A stretch of 64,000 nt of DNA from Robiginitomaculum sp. (lineage in GTDB: Bacteria; Pseudomonadota; Alphaproteobacteria; Caulobacterales; Maricaulaceae), in NCBI GenBank assembly GCA_021776515.1, contig JAJFFS010000002.1, forward strand, positions 1 through 64,000. The letters are read 5' to 3'. Numbering within the stretch: the stretch's first letter is position 1; every line of letters begins with the position of its first letter. A model generated the notes under the pieces. It did not search any database. It saw only the letters and a list, made by a program, of their open reading frames with translations, and was not told the origin of the DNA. This document shows positions 27,938 through 37,348 of this stretch, one piece after another. The position numbers and the translations under genes were made by a program.

Positions 27938-30001
27938 TCACTCCGCCGCCTCTCGCACGCCAAGCACATTGGCGGCACACTCGGCCATAATGGCGCTGGC
28001 GCGGGCAATCGGGTTGGTCAGATAATAATCCCTGATGGGCGAGGCAAATGGCACATCAGCCATAGTCCCCTCTTCGCCAAGCTTGGCCGGATCAAACGCT
28101 TGTGCATCAGGCCGCCTTATGGTGCTCCGCAAGGTTTCCACATCATCATAGGGCAGGGTTCTGCTGTCCACATGATCGGAAAGCGCACGAATAATGGTCC
28201 AGTCCTCGCGGGCATCGCCCTTGGGGAATACGGCGCGCAAACCGTCCTGCATCCGCCCTTCTGTGTTTGTGTAAAGCGCATTTTTCTCTGTGTAGGCTGC
28301 GCCCGGCAGAATTACATCGGCGCGGTGCGCCCCCGCATCCCCGTGGCTGCCCTGATAAATAACAAAAGCATCGCCCAGCGCGTTCATATCTATTTCATCA
28401 GCGCCCAGCAGATAAACCGTATCCACCTCGCCTTTGGTTGCGCCATCCAGAATGCCTGCCAGATCGCGGCCACCATTATGGGGGATAAAACCAATATCCA
28501 GACCGCCAACACGCGCCGCCGCCGTGTGCAGCACGTTAAAGCCGTTCCAGTCTTCACGAACCACGCCTAATTTCGCCGCCAGTTCACCAGCGGCACGCAT
28601 GACCTGCGCTCCGTCCGGGCGGGCCAGCGCCCCCATGCCGATGATAACCATGGGCCGTTTGGCATCGCGTAATGTCTTGGCAAAACCGCCACGTTTTTTG
28701 GCTAACGCCGTCAACGCTGCCGGGTCATTACCCAAATGCTCATAAGGGTAGGTCAGGTCAGCCGCTTCGCCGATCATGGCGATCTGCGCGTCGCCATTAA
28801 GCCAGGCGCCGCGAATACGTGCATTAATAATCGGCGCTTCCATACGCGGATTGCAACCGACGAGCAAAATCGCGTCCGCCTCGTCTATCCCGGCAATGCC
28901 AGAATTAAACAGATAGCCTTCACGGCCCTGCCCCCCTATTGTCGCGCCATCATTGCGGCAATCCATCGAGGAAACACCCAGTGAGCCCATCAGGTCCTTT
29001 AACGCCTTCATGCTTTCCATGTCACATAGATCGCCAGCGATAGCGGCGATGCGTTCCGGGTCGCCCTTCAGGCGTGTCGCCACCATATCCAGCGCTTCGC
29101 CCCAACTGGCTTCGCGTAGTTTTCCATTGTCCCGAACATAGGGCTTATCAAGACGCTGGCGTTTCAGACCGTCCCAGACAAAACGGGTTTTGTCTGAAAT
29201 CCATTCCTCGTTCACGTCATCATGATTACGCGGTAAAATACGCATAACCTCTGCACCACGTGCATCTACGCGGATGTTGCTGCCCACAGCATCCATCACA
29301 TCCACGCTTTCGGTTTTTCGCAATTCCCAGGGCCGCGCATTAAACGCATAAGGGCGTGAGGTCAGTGCGCCCACAGGGCATAAATCAATCACATTACCGG
29401 ACAATTCTGACGTTAAGTTTGCCTGCAAGTACGTTGTAATTTCTGCACTTTCACCCCGGTTTACAAGGCCAAGTTCTTCAACGCCCGCAACTTCGGAAAT
29501 AAAGCGCACACAGCGCGTACACTGGATACAGCGGGTCATATTGGTTTTGACCAGCGGCCCCATATTTTTTTCGTCAACGGCGCGTTTGCCCTCGTCATAA
29601 CGGGTGCGCGAGCGGCCATAAGCCACGGCTTGATCCTGCAAATCACACTCGCCGCCCTGATCGCAAATAGGGCAATCCAGCGGGTGATTGATCAGCAAAA
29701 ATTCCATCACCCCTTCGCGGGCCTTTTTAACCGTGGCGCTATCGGTACGAATATTGGCTGGCGTTCCATCGCGGTTGGGGCGCAAATCGTTGACCGACAT
29801 GGCGCAGGACGCCATAGGCTTGGGCGCGCCCACCCATTCGACCAGGCACATGCGGCAATTGCCCGCCACAGACAGGCGCTCGTGATAGCAAAACCGCGGA
29901 ATTTCCGCACCCGCTTCCTCGCACGCCTGCATCAGCGTGTAATGACCCGGAACTTCAATTTCCTTGCCGTCTACGTTTACTTTGCGCAATTGGTCGCTCA
30001 T
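27938..30001 (-). CDS. nuoG: NADH-quinone oxidoreductase subunit G
   Basis: 687 aa. N-terminal ferredoxin-like part with 2Fe-2S ligands (CYHERLSVAGNCRMCLVE), the His/Cys 4Fe-4S motif (HPLDCPICDQGGECDLQD) and CIQCTRCVRF for the next cluster. A molybdopterin-oxidoreductase-like domain follows (residues about 215-600), which is structural. Length is the usual one for alphaproteobacterial NuoG. The start codon abuts a copy of repeat family A with the same 30-odd bases as upstream of nuoH. Confidence 0.96.
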   Translation of the reverse strand: MSDQLRKVNVDGKEIEVPGHYTLMQACEEAGAEIPRFCYHERLSVAGNCRMCLVEWVGAPKPMASCAMSVNDLRPNRDGTPANIRTDSATVKKAREGVMEFLLINHPLDCPICDQGGECDLQDQAVAYGRSRTRYDEGKRAVDEKNMGPLVKTNMTRCIQCTRCVRFISEVAGVEELGLVNRGESAEITTYLQANLTSELSGNVIDLCPVGALTSRPYAFNARPWELRKTESVDVMDAVGSNIRVDARGAEVMRILPRNHDDVNEEWISDKTRFVWDGLKRQRLDKPYVRDNGKLREASWGEALDMVATRLKGDPERIAAIAGDLCDMESMKALKDLMGSLGVSSMDCRNDGATIGGQGREGYLFNSGIAGIDEADAILLVGCNPRMEAPIINARIRGAWLNGDAQIAMIGEAADLTYPYEHLGNDPAALTALAKKRGGFAKTLRDAKRPMVIIGMGALARPDGAQVMRAAGELAAKLGVVREDWNGFNVLHTAAARVGGLDIGFIPHNGGRDLAGILDGATKGEVDTVYLLGADEIDMNALGDAFVIYQGSHGDAGAHRADVILPGAAYTEKNALYTNTEGRMQDGLRAVFPKGDAREDWTIIRALSDHVDSRTLPYDDVETLRSTIRRPDAQAFDPAKLGEEGTMADVPFASPIRDYYLTNPIARASAIMAECAANVLGVREAAE

Positions 30002-30021
30002 CGGGCAATCACTCCAAGAGT

Positions 30022-30093
30022 GTCATTACCGGACTTGTTCCGGTAATCCAGTCCAGCGTTAAACTGGATTGCCCGAATAAATCGGGCAATGAC
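30022..30093. repeat. Palindromic repeat family A, copy 2 (nuoF/nuoG junction)
   Basis: 72 bp with arms GTCATTACCGGACTTGTTCC and GATTGCCCGAATAAATCGGG, and inner AATCCAGT/ACTGGATT pairing. Differs from copy 1 by a few substitutions and by the centre. It reaches to within 20 bp of the nuoG start. Confidence 0.85.
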
Positions 30094-30106
30094 AGCAAGA
30101 GATGTC

Positions 30107-30173
30107 GTCATTCCGGTGAAAACCGGAATCCAGAGCAGAAGCACAACTAGTTTCCGGCTTGCGCCGGAATGAC
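30107..30173. repeat. Palindromic repeat family B, copy 1 (nuoF/nuoG junction)
   Basis: Two short hairpins, TTCCGGTGAAAACCGGAA and TTCCGGCTTGCGCCGGAA, flanked by GTCA at the left and TGAC at the right, with ATCCAG after the first. Placed between family-A copy 2 and the start of nuoG's upstream neighbour. Confidence 0.8.
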
Positions 30174-30203
30174 GAGACATGATGTTTCGTTCGCTCATAG
30201 CCC

Positions 30204-31502
30204 CTACTCCGCCGCCACGGCGTGGACAGATTTGTCCGCGCGATAGCTGGTGATTTTGTCTTCGATCTCGTGCCGGAAATGCCGGATCAGCCCTTGCACC
30301 GGCCAGGCCGCCGCATCGCCCAGGGCGCAAATGGTATGGCCCTCAATTTCCTGGGAAACGTCCAACAGCATATCAATTTCGGCCATTTCCGCCTTACCTT
30401 CGCACATGCGGGTCAGCACCCGCCACATCCAGCCCGTACCCTCGCGGCACGGCGTACATTGGCCGCAGCTTTCATGCTTGTAAAAATACGCAAGCCGCAT
30501 AATCGCCCGCACCATATCGGTGCTTTGATCCATAACGATCACCGCCGCCGTACCCAGGCCGGAGCGATGCTCTTTTAACGCGTCAAAATCCATCAAGACT
30601 GTATCGCAAATGTCTCTGGGCAGACACGGAACGGACGAGCCGCCCGGGATGATGGCTTTGAGGTTATCCCAGCCACCAACAACCCCGCCCGCGTGCTTTT
30701 CAATAAGGGTTTTCAGAGGGATAGACATTTCCTCCTCGACATTGCACGGCGTGTTAACATGGCCGGAAATGCAAAACACCTTGGTGCCGACATTGCCCGG
30801 ACGCCCAAAGGAAGAAAACCACCCGGAACCCCGGCGCAAAATAGTGGGCGTTACCGCGATGCTTTCGACGTTGTTCACTGTCGTGGGGCAACCATATAGC
30901 CCGGCATTAGCAGGAAATGGTGGTTTTAAGCGCGGCTGGCCTTTCTTTCCCTCGAGGCTCTCGAGTAATGCAGTTTCCTCGCCGCAAATATACGCCCCGG
31001 CCCCATGATGCAGGTAAAGATCAAAGTCATAGCCGGAGCCGCAGGCGTTTTTGCCGATATGCCCGGCGGCATAAGCTTCATCAATGGCTTTTTGCAGGGC
31101 AATGCGCTCGTCAATATATTCGCCGCGCAAATAGATATAGCAAGCGTTGGCGCGCATGGCGAAAGAGGCGATCAGGCAGCCTTCGATCAACAAATGCGGG
31201 TCGTGACGCATGAGATCGCGGTCCTTGCAGGTACCCGGTTCGCTCTCATCGGCATTGACCACCAGATAGTGTGGGCGATCGCCAACTTCCTTGGGCATAA
31301 ACGACCATTTCAGTCCCGTCGGGAAGCCCGCGCCGCCGCGCCCGCGCAACCCGCTCTCTTTAATCTGCGTAACAATCCAGTCATCGCCCAGCGCCATAAA
31401 TTCCGCGGTGCCATTCCATGCACCACGCTTTTTGGCAGCCTCAAGGCCCGGATCATGCAGTCCATAAAGATTGGTGAAGATGCGGTCTTTATCGTCAAGC
31501 AT
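30204..31502 (-). CDS. nuoF: NADH-quinone oxidoreductase subunit F
   Basis: About 432 aa starting [14 protein letters not shown], the family N-terminus; a GTG three codons earlier at 31511 is a weaker choice. FMN/NADH site [15 protein letters not shown] and [16 protein letters not shown] are present. The N3 4Fe-4S cluster ligands are [10 protein letters not shown] plus the downstream [14 protein letters not shown]. It is the NADH-oxidising subunit. Its start overlaps the end of the 79-aa membrane protein by 8 bp. Confidence 0.96.
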   Translation of the reverse strand: MLDDKDRIFTNLYGLHDPGLEAAKKRGAWNGTAEFMALGDDWIVTQIKESGLRGRGGAGFPTGLKWSFMPKEVGDRPHYLVVNADESEPGTCKDRDLMRHDPHLLIEGCLIASFAMRANACYIYLRGEYIDERIALQKAIDEAYAAGHIGKNACGSGYDFDLYLHHGAGAYICGEETALLESLEGKKGQPRLKPPFPANAGLYGCPTTVNNVESIAVTPTILRRGSGWFSSFGRPGNVGTKVFCISGHVNTPCNVEEEMSIPLKTLIEKHAGGVVGGWDNLKAIIPGGSSVPCLPRDICDTVLMDFDALKEHRSGLGTAAVIVMDQSTDMVRAIMRLAYFYKHESCGQCTPCREGTGWMWRVLTRMCEGKAEMAEIDMLLDVSQEIEGHTICALGDAAAWPVQGLIRHFRHEIEDKITSYRADKSVHAVAAE

Positions 31503-31734
31503 TGCCTGCACCCTTCTTTTTGCTGTCTTGCCAGCTTAAATACGCCACGGCCAAACCGGCAATGACCAGAACAGCGACGCCCACGTGAATCCATGTGTCC
31601 GCTTTGGTGATGAAATATCCCACAGCCAGGCCGCCAAGAACCAGCATTTCCGCCAGCGTAATCAGCGCCACCAAAATCTGGTTATCGCTCATGGGTTTTA
31701 GCGTTTTTGCGGGTGAAGAAGAAGGCGTTTCCAT
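31495..31734 (-). CDS. Small two-TM membrane protein inside nuo operon
   Basis: 79 aa starting [10 protein letters not shown] at 31734, with GGAGGTGT about 8 nt upstream; a longer in-frame version translates the adjacent repeat and is not real. Two TM helices are predicted at about residues 20-42 ([21 protein letters not shown]) and 50-67, with a basic C-terminus (SKKKG). It overlaps the nuoF start, so translation is coupled. No family is recognised. Unassigned reading frames between nuo genes are known in other alphaproteobacteria (Rhodobacter capsulatus nuo locus). It may be an accessory or assembly factor for complex I; this is inference from position. Confidence 0.75.
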   Translation of the reverse strand: METPSSSPAKTLKPMSDNQILVALITLAEMLVLGGLAVGYFITKADTWIHVGVAVLVIAGLAVAYLSWQDSKKKGAGNA

Positions 31735-31748
31735 ATCGCTACACCTCC

Positions 31749-31834
31749 GACATTCCGGCGAAGGCCGGAAACCATTTTGAAGCTGAATGTAAATGAAGGT
31801 ACGCCCTGTGGACCCCGGCCTGCGCCGGGGTGAC
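31749..31834. repeat. Repeat family B, copy 2 (nuoE/79-aa gene junction)
   Basis: Hairpins CCGGCGAAGGCCGG and CCCCGGCCTGCGCCGGGG with terminal GACATT and GGTGAC, separated by about 45 bp. Translation of the minus strand gives the RRRPGS-like stretch common to such repeats, which explains the false upstream extension of the 79-aa frame. Confidence 0.75.
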
Positions 31835-31866
31835 ACGAAGAGTGAGAGCATGAAAATTCTCATAGC

Positions 31867-32601
31867 TCATTTCCCTGCCCCCTTCTTTGCCACAGGCTTT
31901 GCCGCAGGTTTCTTTTTTGCTTTGGGTTTTGCTGCTGCCTTTGGTGCATTAGGTATTTTTTTCAACGGCTTGGCGCGCGAACCGTCATAGAGCGCCTTGG
32001 CGGTCAGGGTCTGTGCCCCGCCCAATGGCTCAGACGTGTGTCGGCCATTTTGCGGCCCGTGCTTGACTTTGCGGCCCGCAGCCAGATCGTCCAGCAGTTT
32101 TTCCATACTGGCCTCATTCAGATCCTCATAATAAGCATCGCCAGCAGTGTTGGAGATTTGCACCATAGGCGCGTTGACGCAGGCGCCCAGACATTCCACC
32201 TCTTCCCAGGTGAACTTGCCATCCGCAGAGATGGTGTTTTTCTCGCCAATGCGTTTTTTGCACACCTTGATGATGTCGCCCGAGCCGCGCAACATGCACG
32301 GCGTGGTACCGCAAACCTGTATCAAATGCTCGCCCACAGGTTCCAGCTTGAACATGGTGTAAAACGTGGCCACTTCCAGCACCCGGATATGCGCCATGCC
32401 CAGACGGTCACCAACGGCACGCATGGCCGGTTCAGATAACCAGCCGCCATTGTCTTTTTGCGCAATCCACAGAAGCGGAATAACCGCAGAGCGTTCCTTG
32501 CCCTTGGGATATTTAGCAATCCAGTATTTGGCTTTCTTTTCGCCATCCTTGGAGAAAGTAAAGCTGTCTGGTTGTTCCTTGGCGAGGTGACGGCCACTCA
32601 T
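31867..32601 (-). CDS. nuoE: NADH-quinone oxidoreductase subunit E with basic C-terminal tail
   Basis: 244 aa. Thioredoxin-like 2Fe-2S (N1a) ligands [10 protein letters not shown] and [11 protein letters not shown] are present. The standard NuoE ends near residue 175; the remaining 70 residues form a tail rich in Lys, Ala and Pro ([20 protein letters not shown]) with no fold. Such tails occur in several alphaproteobacterial NuoE proteins. Start overlaps nuoD's stop by 4 bp. Works with NuoF and NuoG in the NADH module. Confidence 0.95.
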   Translation of the reverse strand: MSGRHLAKEQPDSFTFSKDGEKKAKYWIAKYPKGKERSAVIPLLWIAQKDNGGWLSEPAMRAVGDRLGMAHIRVLEVATFYTMFKLEPVGEHLIQVCGTTPCMLRGSGDIIKVCKKRIGEKNTISADGKFTWEEVECLGACVNAPMVQISNTAGDAYYEDLNEASMEKLLDDLAAGRKVKHGPQNGRHTSEPLGGAQTLTAKALYDGSRAKPLKKIPNAPKAAAKPKAKKKPAAKPVAKKGAGK

Positions 32602-33785
32602 CGGTCAATCTCCCCGAACACAACATCAAGCGAGCCGATAATGGCGGCAATGTCGGCCAGCATGTGGCCTTTATTGAGAAAATCCATGGCTTGCAAATGC
32701 ATAAATCCCGGTGCCTTGATCTTACAGCGATAGGGCTTGTTGGTGCCATCCGATACCAGATAAACGCCGAACTCGCCTTTGGGTGCCTCTACGGCGGCAT
32801 ATACTTCACCTTCGGGCACATGAAAGCCTTCAGTGAAAAGTTTGAAATGGTGGATCATGGCTTCCATGCTTTGCTTCATGTCGCCACGTTTTGGTGGTGC
32901 CACCTTGCCAGAGGCTTCCATAATCGGTCCCTTTGGCATTTTTGCCAAACATTGTTGCATGATTTTTACGCTCTCGCGCATTTCCGCCATGCGCACCAGA
33001 TAACGGTCATAGCAATCACCATGTTTGCCAATGGCAATGTCAAAATCAAGTTCAGAATAAACTTCATAGGGCTGCGCACGGCGCAAATCCCAAGCCATGC
33101 CAGAGCCGCGCACCATGACGCCGGAAAAGCCCCATTCCAGCGCGTCCTGTTCGCTAACCACACCAATGTCGGCATTGCGTTGCTTGAAAATACGATTGTC
33201 GGTCAGCAGGGTTTCAATGTCGTCCAGAACCTGTGGAAATGTTTCACAAAATTTGCCAATGTCATCCAGCAAGTCTTGCGGTAAATCCTGATGCACTCCG
33301 CCCGGGCGAAAATACGCCGCGTGCATACGCGAGCCAGAGGCGCGCTCGTAAAACACCATCAGCTTTTCGCGCTCTTCAAAGCCCCAAAGCGGCGGCGTTA
33401 GCGCACCCACATCCATGGCCTGCGTGGTGACGTTCAGAAGATGCGACAATAGCCGCCCAATTTCACTATAAAGCACGCGAATAAACTGCGCCCGGCGCGG
33501 CACCTCTATGTCAGCCAGTTTTTCAACGGCCAGACAAAAGGCGTGTTCCTGGTTCATCGGTGCCACATAATCCAGTCGGTCAAAATACGGCATGGCCTGT
33601 ACGTATGTTTTGTGCTCGATCAGTTTTTCCGTGCCGCGATGCAAAAGCCCGATATGCGGGTCCACACGCTCGACCACTTCGCCGTCAAGCTCGACCACAA
33701 GGCGTAAAACCCCGTGCGCTGCCGGGTGTTGGGGGCCAAAATTGATGGTGAAATTGCGTTTTTCTGTCTCTGCCTCAGCCATCAC
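32598..33785 (-). CDS. nuoD: NADH-quinone oxidoreductase subunit D
   Basis: 395 aa. [20 protein letters not shown] is the family signature, containing the His at the quinone site; [18 protein letters not shown] and the C-terminal DVVFGEIDR are also typical. It is separate from NuoC, unlike the fused NuoCD of enterobacteria. Quinone-binding subunit of the Q module. A family-A repeat occupies the 157-bp gap to nuoC. Confidence 0.96.
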   Translation of the reverse strand: MMAEAETEKRNFTINFGPQHPAAHGVLRLVVELDGEVVERVDPHIGLLHRGTEKLIEHKTYVQAMPYFDRLDYVAPMNQEHAFCLAVEKLADIEVPRRAQFIRVLYSEIGRLLSHLLNVTTQAMDVGALTPPLWGFEEREKLMVFYERASGSRMHAAYFRPGGVHQDLPQDLLDDIGKFCETFPQVLDDIETLLTDNRIFKQRNADIGVVSEQDALEWGFSGVMVRGSGMAWDLRRAQPYEVYSELDFDIAIGKHGDCYDRYLVRMAEMRESVKIMQQCLAKMPKGPIMEASGKVAPPKRGDMKQSMEAMIHHFKLFTEGFHVPEGEVYAAVEAPKGEFGVYLVSDGTNKPYRCKIKAPGFMHLQAMDFLNKGHMLADIAAIIGSLDVVFGEIDR

Positions 33786-33826
33786 ACTTATGCCTCACCA
33801 CGAAAGTTTGACCAACGACAACAGGT

Positions 33827-33898
33827 GTCATTACCGGGCTTGTCCCGGTAATCCAGTTGGGCGAAAAGCTGGATTACCCGAATAAATCGGGTAATGAC
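33827..33898. repeat. Palindromic repeat family A, copy 3 (nuoC/nuoD junction)
   Basis: 72 bp with GTCATTACCGGGCTTGTCC at one end and ACCCGAATAAATCGGGTAAT at the other; inner arms AATCCAG and CTGGATT pair. The changed arm base (GGGTAATGAC instead of GGGCAATGAC) keeps pairing with GTCATTACC. Confidence 0.85.
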
Positions 33899-33942
33899 AA
33901 CAAGTGGTACCCCGGGATCACGCATGAAAAGTAGAACTGAAC

Positions 33943-34554
33943 TCATTGCCCCTCACCCTCTGCATCCGCATCCTGTTCCAGCACATATTGCGCACCTTCC
34001 CATGGGCTTAAGTTATCGAAATTACGAAATTCCTGTGTCAGGGATACCGGCTCGTAAACCACGCGTCGCTGCTCTTCGTCATAGCGGCATTGCACATGAC
34101 CGGATAACGGAAAATCCTTGCGCAAGGGATGTCCTTCAAAGCCATAATCGGTGAGGATGCGGCGCAGGTCAGGGTGACCTGAGAACAAAATGCCATACAT
34201 GTCAAAGGCTTCGCGTTCGTTCCAGTTTGCCGCTGGATGCACATCCACAACACTGGGAACGGCCACGCCTTCGTCAACCTTGACCTTAACCCGCACACGT
34301 ATGTTCTCACGCATGGACAGCAAATGATAAACTACATCAAAGCGCTTTTGCCGCCCCGGGTGATCCACGCCGCAAATATCGATGAGCGTTTCAAAACGAC
34401 ATTCGCTATCATCGCGCAAAAAGATGAGTATTTTGACGATTTGTTCTGCATGCGCATAAAACGTCAAATCACCAAAACTGATCTCACTACCGGTTAGCGC
34501 CGTATCCAGTGCGGCATTCAGATATTCCTGCATTTCGCCCAAGGGTTTACTCAT
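33943..34554 (-). CDS. nuoC: NADH-quinone oxidoreductase subunit C
   Basis: 203 aa with start at 34554 ([12 protein letters not shown]), overlapping the nuoB stop as ATGA; a 57-residue upstream extension reads antisense-like nuoB sequence and is not used. The 30-kDa subunit signature is present: [12 protein letters not shown]-like segment [29 protein letters not shown] (quoted in part) and [11 protein letters not shown]. Part of the Q module next to NuoD. Confidence 0.95.
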   Translation of the reverse strand: MSKPLGEMQEYLNAALDTALTGSEISFGDLTFYAHAEQIVKILIFLRDDSECRFETLIDICGVDHPGRQKRFDVVYHLLSMRENIRVRVKVKVDEGVAVPSVVDVHPAANWNEREAFDMYGILFSGHPDLRRILTDYGFEGHPLRKDFPLSGHVQCRYDEEQRRVVYEPVSLTQEFRNFDNLSPWEGAQYVLEQDADAEGEGQ

Positions 34555-35114
34555 CGAATGATGTCCCCCACGCGGCGGATTTTCTTTTGCAATTGCAAAA
34601 TACCATAAACCAGCGCTTCGGCTGTTGGCGGGCAACCGGGCACATAAATATCCACCGGCACAATGCGGTCGCACCCGCGCACAACAGAATAAGAATAATG
34701 ATAATAGCCGCCACCATTGGCACAACTGCCCATGGAGATAACGTAACGCGGCTCGGGCATCTGGTCGTACACTTTACGCAAAGCCGGAGCCATTTTATTG
34801 GTCAGCGTACCTGCCACAATCATCACATCGGACTGGCGCGGGGAAGCGCGCGGCGCAAAACCAAAGCGTTCCACGTCATAACGTGGCATGGCCGCCTGCA
34901 TCATCTCTACGGCGCAACAGGCAAGGCCGAATGTCATCCACATGAGCGAGCCGGTGCGCGCCCAGGTGATCAACTCGTCCGCACTGGCAATGACAAAGCC
35001 CTTGTCCATCAGCGCGTCCGTAACACCGTCATGAAACGGGTCATGTTTTTGGGGATCATAAAGCGGTGTTGCCACACGAGCGCCACCAAAGGCAGGAATG
35101 TTTTTCTCACTCAT
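34551..35114 (-). CDS. nuoB: NADH-quinone oxidoreductase subunit B
   Basis: 187 aa from [11 protein letters not shown], 4 bp after the nuoA stop. Ligands of the terminal 4Fe-4S cluster N2 are visible: the adjacent Cys pair in [22 protein letters not shown] and [13 protein letters not shown]. It delivers electrons to quinone at the NuoB-NuoD interface. Confidence 0.96.
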   Translation of the reverse strand: MSEKNIPAFGGARVATPLYDPQKHDPFHDGVTDALMDKGFVIASADELITWARTGSLMWMTFGLACCAVEMMQAAMPRYDVERFGFAPRASPRQSDVMIVAGTLTNKMAPALRKVYDQMPEPRYVISMGSCANGGGYYHYSYSVVRGCDRIVPVDIYVPGCPPTAEALVYGILQLQKKIRRVGDIIR

Positions 35115-35118
35115 TGGC

Positions 35119-35484
35119 TTAATCCCATTCCAGCGCGCCGCGACGCCACGCATAAGCAAACCCGATCATCAGCTCACCCAGAAATATCATCATGGTCCAA
35201 AAGGCATACGGCCCCAGCGCCTTGAGGTTAACCGCCCAGGGAAAAAGAAAAACCACCTCAAGGTCAAACACAATAAAAAGGATGGCCACCAGATAAAATT
35301 TAACGTCAAATTTCATCCGCGCATCATCAAATGCCTCAAAACCACATTCATAGGTGGATACTTTTTCACTGTCGGGACTAGATGGTGCCAGGATCACCGG
35401 CAACACCATAAACACCAGGGCAATGACAGCAGCAATGGCCAGAAAAATCAGGACAGGCAGGTATTCGAGCAAATAGCCGCTCAT
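35119..35484 (-). CDS. nuoA: NADH-quinone oxidoreductase subunit A
   Basis: 121 aa, three TM helices. [33 protein letters not shown] (quoted in part) is the ND3 signature including the conserved Cys of the flexible loop. The start ATG at 35484 has GGAGCC just upstream. First gene of the operon; the promoter lies in the 210-bp gap to the divergent 35698 gene. Confidence 0.95.
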   Translation of the reverse strand: MSGYLLEYLPVLIFLAIAAVIALVFMVLPVILAPSSPDSEKVSTYECGFEAFDDARMKFDVKFYLVAILFIVFDLEVVFLFPWAVNLKALGPYAFWTMMIFLGELMIGFAYAWRRGALEWD

Positions 35485-35697
35485 AAAAGGCTCCGATGGT
35501 TTAGCACAAGGCAAAACAATGGTGCGGCGACTCAGTTACGTCTGAGCCCCCGCTCTGGCCCGAGAAGCTAGAACTGTGCGCGCCTTATGGCAATCACCTT
35601 TACGGGGCGATTTGCCGCGCTTGGGCATTTTTTTCAGTATGCGCGTAAACTTCTCCTAGTGCCGCCCTATTGCACGCTCATTTAAAACAGCAATAAG

Positions 35698-36141
35698 ATG
35701 CTAAATATGGAAAAACGTAAAATCATAACAAATGGATTGGGTTGGGTTCGCTTTTTGCTGGTTCCCGTTATTCTGTTTGTTACAATTCAAATGCTCTCCG
35801 GGCAGTTTAACGGGCAGAACAAAGCCTCAATTATTGTGCTTCTTGCCATTGCCTTTTTTTTACTCACCCTGGCGAGACGTCTGCATTATGATGAAAAAGG
35901 GCTTTATTTCATTCGTGGCAAACAGGAAACGCTTATCCCGTTCAGGGCCATACTCAGCATTAAACGCAGCGCCACTAAAGTTAACGGGAGTAGGTACTGG
36001 GTGCTGAAACATGGCGATGCTACAGGTAAAGTGCGCACCATACGATACTACGGCAGCTATGATGCCCAAGATTTTATCAATCTTGCGTTACGGGAAAATC
36101 CGGATATCACTTTTTGGGCACATCCGCATTTTCATGATTGA
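35698..36141 (+). CDS. Membrane protein with two TM helices and PH-like beta domain
   Basis: 147 aa. Two TM helices (about residues 15-34 and 43-60) are followed by a short beta-rich cytoplasmic part (LHYDEKGLYFIRGKQETLIPFRAILSI.. and KVRTIRYYG), which resembles bacterial PH-domain proteins where IPFxxI segments link the strands. No specific family is assigned. ATG at 35698 or 35707 may be the start. Divergent from nuoA and convergent with the lipoprotein gene 20 bp downstream. Confidence 0.7.
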   Translation: MLNMEKRKIITNGLGWVRFLLVPVILFVTIQMLSGQFNGQNKASIIVLLAIAFFLLTLARRLHYDEKGLYFIRGKQETLIPFRAILSIKRSATKVNGSRYWVLKHGDATGKVRTIRYYGSYDAQDFINLALRENPDITFWAHPHFHD

Positions 36142-36161
36142 AGAGGCCTGCTGCTGTGGTT

Positions 36162-37106
36162 TCATTCTTCCACAGGCATAATTTTTGTAATGACGTTATT
36201 TGTACGCAGTGTGTAATAGGCCGTTACGGTTTTACCATTAGCCAACACCATTTCGGGGGGAATATATTCATCAAAGCTGAGCCGATTACCCTCGGCATCC
36301 TTTACGCTAACTTTATCTGGCAAATCCCCCATACTTTCGGATTCGGCGTCGCCCAATATCCCGGTGATGGTTTTCCACTCACTTTGCACATCCCCCGCGC
36401 TGCCACCCAGCAGAAACTGTTCACCAAATTTCATTTCCATCAGATATGTTTCCAAATCACTGGTATAATGAATTGTGGCATATTTTCCGGCCATGCCCGA
36501 CAGCGCAGCGACATCGGTTGTCACCGCCTCAACATTCAGGTTGAAACTTTCCTGAAAACCTCGCTCAGGAAACTCCACCGTTACCACAAACATCGGGTAC
36601 ACGCCGTCCTCAACAGTTACGACACGCCCAAACTCACGAATGTCATCATCGTCCAGACCATCCTCTTCTGGCTCTGCAAACACAGCCTCTTCGGTAAAAA
36701 GCAACGTCCCGACACCATCATAGACGGAATACCCAAAATCAGACTGTGCAGTAAAGTTCCCGTTTTTATCCTGCCAGACATTTGGCGCTATGTTACGCAA
36801 AATGAGCGCCCCCCCTTCGGGCAGAAAAAGCTCAATAGCAGAATGCTTTTCATCAACAATAATCGAAGCCGCCAAGGTTGCCTCGGCATTTTGTGCGTCG
36901 ATCAAAGTCTTGCCAATTTCAAATGTACGAATGCAGTCTTGCATGAGTGAAGACCAAACATAGCCTGCTGAACTTACGCAATCATTGGCATCTCGATAAG
37001 CACCAACGATTTCAGGCTTATCTTGTGAATGATTATTTTCTGCTGGTGTACAAGCTAGTAAAAAAATGCCCATAAAAAAGAAAATTTGAACATGAATACT
37101 CTTCAT
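36162..37106 (-). CDS. Predicted lipoprotein of unknown function
   Basis: 314 aa starting MKSIHVQIFFFMGIFLLAC, with GGGGGAC about 6 nt upstream. The lipobox LLAC places the lipidated Cys at residue 19. The mature part begins with a short Asn/Ser/His-rich linker, contains an acidic stretch (EEDGLDDDD near 165), and is mostly beta-rich. No domain is recognised. Presumably anchored in the inner or outer membrane facing the periplasm. A longer in-frame start at 37181 lacks a signal peptide at the right place. Confidence 0.75.
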   Translation of the reverse strand: MKSIHVQIFFFMGIFLLACTPAENNHSQDKPEIVGAYRDANDCVSSAGYVWSSLMQDCIRTFEIGKTLIDAQNAEATLAASIIVDEKHSAIELFLPEGGALILRNIAPNVWQDKNGNFTAQSDFGYSVYDGVGTLLFTEEAVFAEPEEDGLDDDDIREFGRVVTVEDGVYPMFVVTVEFPERGFQESFNLNVEAVTTDVAALSGMAGKYATIHYTSDLETYLMEMKFGEQFLLGGSAGDVQSEWKTITGILGDAESESMGDLPDKVSVKDAEGNRLSFDEYIPPEMVLANGKTVTAYYTLRTNNVITKIMPVEE

Positions 37107-37348
37107 TGCCGTCCCCCATTTTAACTCATAATGCCGGGTTTTCATCCACCTGGATAATTTTTCATTGGATAATAGTGACACGATACCCCCATAATACCGG
37201 TCTAATCAATAAGTTGAGTTACCCTGCCAGAAAGGGGCCAGCCTTATGCATTATTAACCTCACCTCAAATCGTCACGCCAATGCCTCATTTCCGGCAAGA
37301 TGTTGCGCGAAGCATTGATCTTGCGGGGGCGCAAAAGAGGTTGAAACA

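Noticed and set aside
31735-31863. N-terminal extension of the 79-aa nuo-operon protein.
   Set aside because: The extension translates repeat family B (RRRPGS stretch); a strong ribosome-binding site supports the later ATG at 31734.
34555-34725. Longer NuoC beginning inside nuoB.
   Set aside because: The extra 57 residues come from another frame of nuoB and the ATGA overlap marks the conserved start.
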